In this document: in pieces, positions 5,593 to 7,637 of the stretch
How positions within the stretch are numbered: the first letter of the stretch is position 1
How the letters are laid out: every line of letters starts with the position of its first letter
From: Pseudomonadota bacterium
GTDB taxonomy: Bacteria; Pseudomonadota; Gammaproteobacteria; Steroidobacterales; Steroidobacteraceae
DNA: 7,637 nt
Reading direction: 5' to 3'
Assembly: GCA_021792815.1 (NCBI GenBank)
Contig: JAJYTX010000107.1
Location: 1-7,637, forward strand
The notes under the pieces: model-generated
Seen by the model: the letters and a program-made list of their open reading frames with translations, nothing else
What the model was told of the DNA's origin: nothing
Databases searched by the model: none
Translations under genes and position numbers: made by a program

Positions 5593-6937
5593 ACGCCCTC
5601 CACAGGCGAAAGACCGGCACTCCGGTCACGATGACGAGCACCGTGATGCCGGTATCTTTCGGGTCGGTGACCAGGGAGTTGCCGAGCATGCCGATCGACG
5701 CGAGCACAAACAGCGCCGGCACCAGCGGGTAGCCCCAGGTCCGGTAGGGCCGGGACAGATCCGGCCGCTTGCGCCGCAGCACATACACCCCTGCGACGGT
5801 GAGCACATAGAACGGCCAGAGCCCGAGCACGAAACGGTCGGCGAGCTGCGCAAAACCACTTTGCAGCACGTAGGCCGCCCCCAGCCCCGTCGACAGCCAG
5901 ATGGCGACCGAGGGACTCTGGAACCGGGGCGAGACCTTGCCCACGGTTCGGAACAACAGCCCGCGATCGCCCATGGCGAACAGCACGCGCGAACCGGTCA
6001 TCAGGGAGGCATGCAGGCCGCTCAGCGTCGAGAGCAGCACCACGGCGGTGATGACCGCGGCTCCGGCACCGCCGAGCAACGGGATGCGCGTCGCCGCGGC
6101 GGTCGCGACCAGCGGCGCGCGCGCGATCCCGGCGGCCGGCAGCGCGTACCAGAGCCCGAGGTTGACCACCAGGTACACCAGCATGACGCAGCCGGTGCCG
6201 AGGATCAGAGCCAGCGGCAAGGTGCGCTGCGGCCGGGCGATCTCGCCGCCCATGAAGGACACATCGGCCCAGCCATCGTATGTCCACATGATCGGCACGA
6301 GCGCGGTGGCCATCACCGAAACCTGCGCGCCACCCTGCCACAGGATCCGGTGCTGCGCCGATCCGCCCGACACGGCGGTGAAGGCCAGCAGACCGAGCGC
6401 CAGCAGAGCGGCGTACTTGGCGGCGCTCGCCGGCGCGAGAACCGCGACTGCCCGGCGCACGCCGATGTAGTTGAGGGTACCGACCGCCAGGATGGCGAGG
6501 GCGGCGACCTGATGCACCTGCGTAGAACGGAGCGGAACGAAATAGCCCAGATACTCGGCGAAGATCATCGACGTGGCGCCGAGAGCCGAGGCGCGGATGA
6601 CCGTCAGCTCCGTCCAGCCGAACAGGAACGCCGGCAGACTTCCGTACGCTTCCAGCAGGTAGGCGAACATTCCGCCCGAGCGGGGCAGTGCCGCCGCCAG
6701 CTCCGCGACCGACAGCGCGCCCGCCAGCGCCACCAGCCCGCCGATCAGCCAGCACAGCATCGCCGGGCCGGGCGAAGGCAGAAATCCCGCCACCGTGGCG
6801 GGCACGCGGAAAATGCCGCTGCCGACCGTCACGCCCACCACCACGGCCACCGCGCTGCGCAAGCCAACGGTGCGCGGCATGCGCTCGCCCCAGTGATCGG
6901 CCTTCGATGGTTCCTGTCGTGGGACGAGTCGCGACAA
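5564..6937 (-). CDS. APC-superfamily amino-acid permease (LAT/SteT-like)
   Basis: A 457-residue secondary transporter with 12 predicted membrane helices and the LeuT-like fold, moving amino acids across the inner membrane by exchange or proton symport. Family marks: GSGIF in TM1 at 39-43 (the unwound substrate-binding segment), AELAAALPRSGGMFAYL at 78-94, YDGW at 220-223 followed by GGEIARPQRTLP, and GSRVLFAMGDRGLL at 315-328. The C-terminal half resembles Bacillus subtilis SteT, a Ser/Thr exchanger, in pattern (YPLVPAL, GNSLVTD). The TTG at 6937 is taken as start because GGAGG lies 5 nt before it. ATG at 6880 (MPRTVGLRSAV) is a good alternative with a weaker GGGGCGAG signal, giving 438 residues. 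It lies 127 bp downstream of dacB on the same strand with no clear promoter between. Its substrate is not determinable. Confidence 0.92.
   Translation of the reverse strand: MSRLVPRQEPSKADHWGERMPRTVGLRSAVAVVVGVTVGSGIFRVPATVAGFLPSPGPAMLCWLIGGLVALAGALSVAELAAALPRSGGMFAYLLEAYGSLPAFLFGWTELTVIRASALGATSMIFAEYLGYFVPLRSTQVHQVAALAILAVGTLNYIGVRRAVAVLAPASAAKYAALLALGLLAFTAVSGGSAQHRILWQGGAQVSVMATALVPIMWTYDGWADVSFMGGEIARPQRTLPLALILGTGCVMLVYLVVNLGLWYALPAAGIARAPLVATAAATRIPLLGGAGAAVITAVVLLSTLSGLHASLMTGSRVLFAMGDRGLLFRTVGKVSPRFQSPSVAIWLSTGLGAAYVLQSGFAQLADRFVLGLWPFYVLTVAGVYVLRRKRPDLSRPYRTWGYPLVPALFVLASIGMLGNSLVTDPKDTGITVLVIVTGVPVFRLWRAFTARSAAAG
5568..5586. terminator. Hairpin inside the pump/permease 3' overlap, possible bidirectional terminator
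   Basis: CCCGCT (5568-5573) and AGCGGG (5581-5586) form a perfect 6-bp GC-rich inverted repeat with a 7-nt loop. It lies wholly within the 29-bp overlap (5564-5592) of the two convergent coding regions, between their stop codons. No T-run follows on either strand, so it would be a weak intrinsic terminator or an RNA 3'-end stabiliser for both transcripts. Confidence 0.35.
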
Positions 6938-6942
6938 CCTGC

Positions 6943-6947
6943 CCTCC
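6943..6947 (-). promoter_or_regulatory. Shine-Dalgarno supporting a TTG start for the permease
   Basis: Read on the - strand, GGAGG (6947-6943) is followed by GCAGG and then TTG at 6937, a 5-nt spacing. It is the best ribosome-binding site near the gene and favours TTG 6937 over ATG 6880. Two of its bases also belong to an inverted repeat (6946-6954 with 6892-6900) that could hide it in the RNA. Confidence 0.55.
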
Positions 6948-6975
6948 GATCACTCGCGATCACTCGCGATCGCTC
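6947..6975. repeat. Tandem 10-bp repeat upstream of the permease, with an inverted copy inside the gene
   Basis: The unit CGATCACTCG occurs at 6947-6956 and 6957-6966, with a partial third copy at 6967-6975 (8 of 9 bases). An inverted copy, AGTGATCGG, lies at 6892-6900 in the permease coding region and pairs perfectly over 9 bp with CCGATCACT at 6946-6954. The array sits immediately upstream of and touching the Shine-Dalgarno. It may be an operator array with helical-turn phasing, or part of an RNA structure controlling translation. Confidence 0.5.
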
Positions 6976-7039
6976 TCGAGGCCTCGACCGTGCCTGCCGC
7001 CGTGCCGTGTCCTTCCGGCCTGGCGATCCGGCGTGCCAC

Positions 7040-7052
7040 GGCGCAGGGCGCC
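7040..7052. repeat. Short hairpin downstream of dacB
   Basis: GGCGC (7040-7044) and GCGCC (7048-7052) form a 5-bp stem with a 3-nt loop, 12 bp past the dacB stop. No T-run follows on the - strand, so it is unlikely to be a strong terminator. The rest of the dacB-permease gap (6976-7064) shows no recognisable promoter or gene, which fits read-through from dacB into the permease. Confidence 0.2.
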
Positions 7053-7064
7053 AGACAACGCCGC

Positions 7065-7637
7065 TCAGTACCGTCGCGCCAGCGCCTCGATGTCGTGCCG
7101 CTCCGCGCCGATCGCTTCGTACAGCGGCACATGTTGGAACCGCGGACCGCCGTTGACGATGGCGGCAAAGGCGATCCAGCCGCCATCGCGTTTGCGCAGG
7201 TAACCGGCGATGCCGCACACCGACCTCGGGTCGTCGAGCGTCCCGGTCTTGATCGCCACCCGGTCGAGCCACGCGGCATCACCCTGGCGCAGAAACGCGA
7301 ACGGCGCATCACGCGGCACCACCAGCCCACCGTAGAACGCGGGGAAATGTCGGGCGTCGTGGTACTCGTAGCTCAGCAGGTTCGCCAGGTCGTTGGCCGA
7401 AAGCCGGTTGTCCGTGCTGAGGCCGCTGCCGCTGTACAGCGGTGGCGCGCTGACCGCCGGCGGATCGGAGCGCTGCACCCTCACCATGAAGTCCGACAGC
7501 CGCTGGCTGGCGGAAACCAGCGTATCGGGGCGGCCGGGTTGCGAGCCCATATCCAGAGTCAGCACATCGGCAATGTAGTTGTTCGAGTACTGGAGCATGC
7601 GCCAGAGCTGCTCGGCGACGGGCAGACCCTCGACTCC
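7065..7637 (-). CDS. dacB: D-alanyl-D-alanine carboxypeptidase/endopeptidase (PBP4, peptidase S13), C-terminal part
   Basis: The last 190 residues of a class-C penicillin-binding protein; the frame is still open at the right edge, so the N-terminus lies outside. These periplasmic enzymes trim the terminal D-Ala from peptidoglycan pentapeptides and cut D-Ala-meso-DAP cross-links. Two of the three active-site motifs are visible: the S-x-N box as Ser-Asn-Asn (codons at 7586-7578, YSNNYIAD, matching SDNMIAD of E. coli PBP4) and the KTG box at 7250-7242 (AIKTGTLDD). The PBP4 segment GSGLSTDNRLSA lies between them. The catalytic SxxK is in the missing part. The distance from the SNN box to the C-terminus, about 173 residues, is close to that in E. 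coli PBP4. The ATG at 7598 is internal, since homologous sequence (VAEQLWRML) continues upstream. Stop TGA at 7067-7065. It is codirectional with the permease. Confidence 0.92.
   Translation of the reverse strand, partial: GVEGLPVAEQLWRMLQYSNNYIADVLTLDMGSQPGRPDTLVSASQRLSDFMVRVQRSDPPAVSAPPLYSGSGLSTDNRLSANDLANLLSYEYHDARHFPAFYGGLVVPRDAPFAFLRQGDAAWLDRVAIKTGTLDDPRSVCGIAGYLRKRDGGWIAFAAIVNGGPRFQHVPLYEAIGAERHDIEALARRY

Noticed and set aside
5502..6953. 483-residue - strand frame overlapping the permease
   Set aside because: A different frame of the permease gene; Arg/Gly-rich with no membrane helices, while the overlapping 457-residue frame has family motifs.
6966..6973. GCGATCGC palindrome as a HIP1-type or replication-origin-like element
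   Set aside because: Only one copy was noticed, and it is explained by the junction of the tandem repeat units.
5861..7156. 431-residue + strand frame opposite the permease and dacB
   Set aside because: Gln/Arg/His-rich antisense shadow that spans two recognised - strand genes.

Overview
The window is GC-rich (clearly above 60% by eye) chromosomal DNA that reads as a Gram-negative proteobacterium, most likely a high-GC gamma- or betaproteobacterium. The basis is an AcrAB/MexAB-type RND efflux pair, a class-C penicillin-binding protein (PBP4/DacB) and a BipA/TypA C-terminus. The sequence alone does not fix the genus. No RNA genes, insertion sequences, CRISPR arrays or phage genes were seen, and the coding genes look intact.

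Layout, left to right. (1) 1-461 is the 3' end of typA on the + strand, with a candidate intrinsic terminator overlapping its stop codon. (2) 564-1139 on the - strand is a MarR-family regulator, convergent with typA. (3) 1140-1302 is the divergent control region between the regulator and the efflux operon. It holds overlapping candidate promoters for both directions and a tandem 10-bp repeat that looks like an operator. (4) 1303-2433 and 2443-5592 on the + strand are a two-gene operon: a lipoprotein periplasmic adaptor and the inner-membrane RND pump, 9 bp apart and probably translationally coupled. No outer-membrane channel gene is present, so the pump presumably uses a TolC/OprM-like partner encoded elsewhere. 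(5) 5564-6937 on the - strand is an APC-superfamily (LAT/SteT-like) amino-acid permease. Its 3' end overlaps the pump's 3' end by 29 bp. (6) 7065 to the right edge, - strand, is the C-terminal part of a D-Ala-D-Ala carboxypeptidase/endopeptidase (dacB), upstream of and codirectional with the permease.

Working model: the MarR-type repressor controls a drug or solvent efflux pump from the shared intergenic region, a standard arrangement. The dacB-permease pair may be cotranscribed, since no good promoter is seen between them. The region looks like ordinary chromosome. I found no convincing new multi-gene system. The signals most worth a second look are the architecture of the marR/efflux control region, a repeat-based structure around the permease translation start, and departures from E. 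coli AcrB in the pump's drug-binding switch loop.
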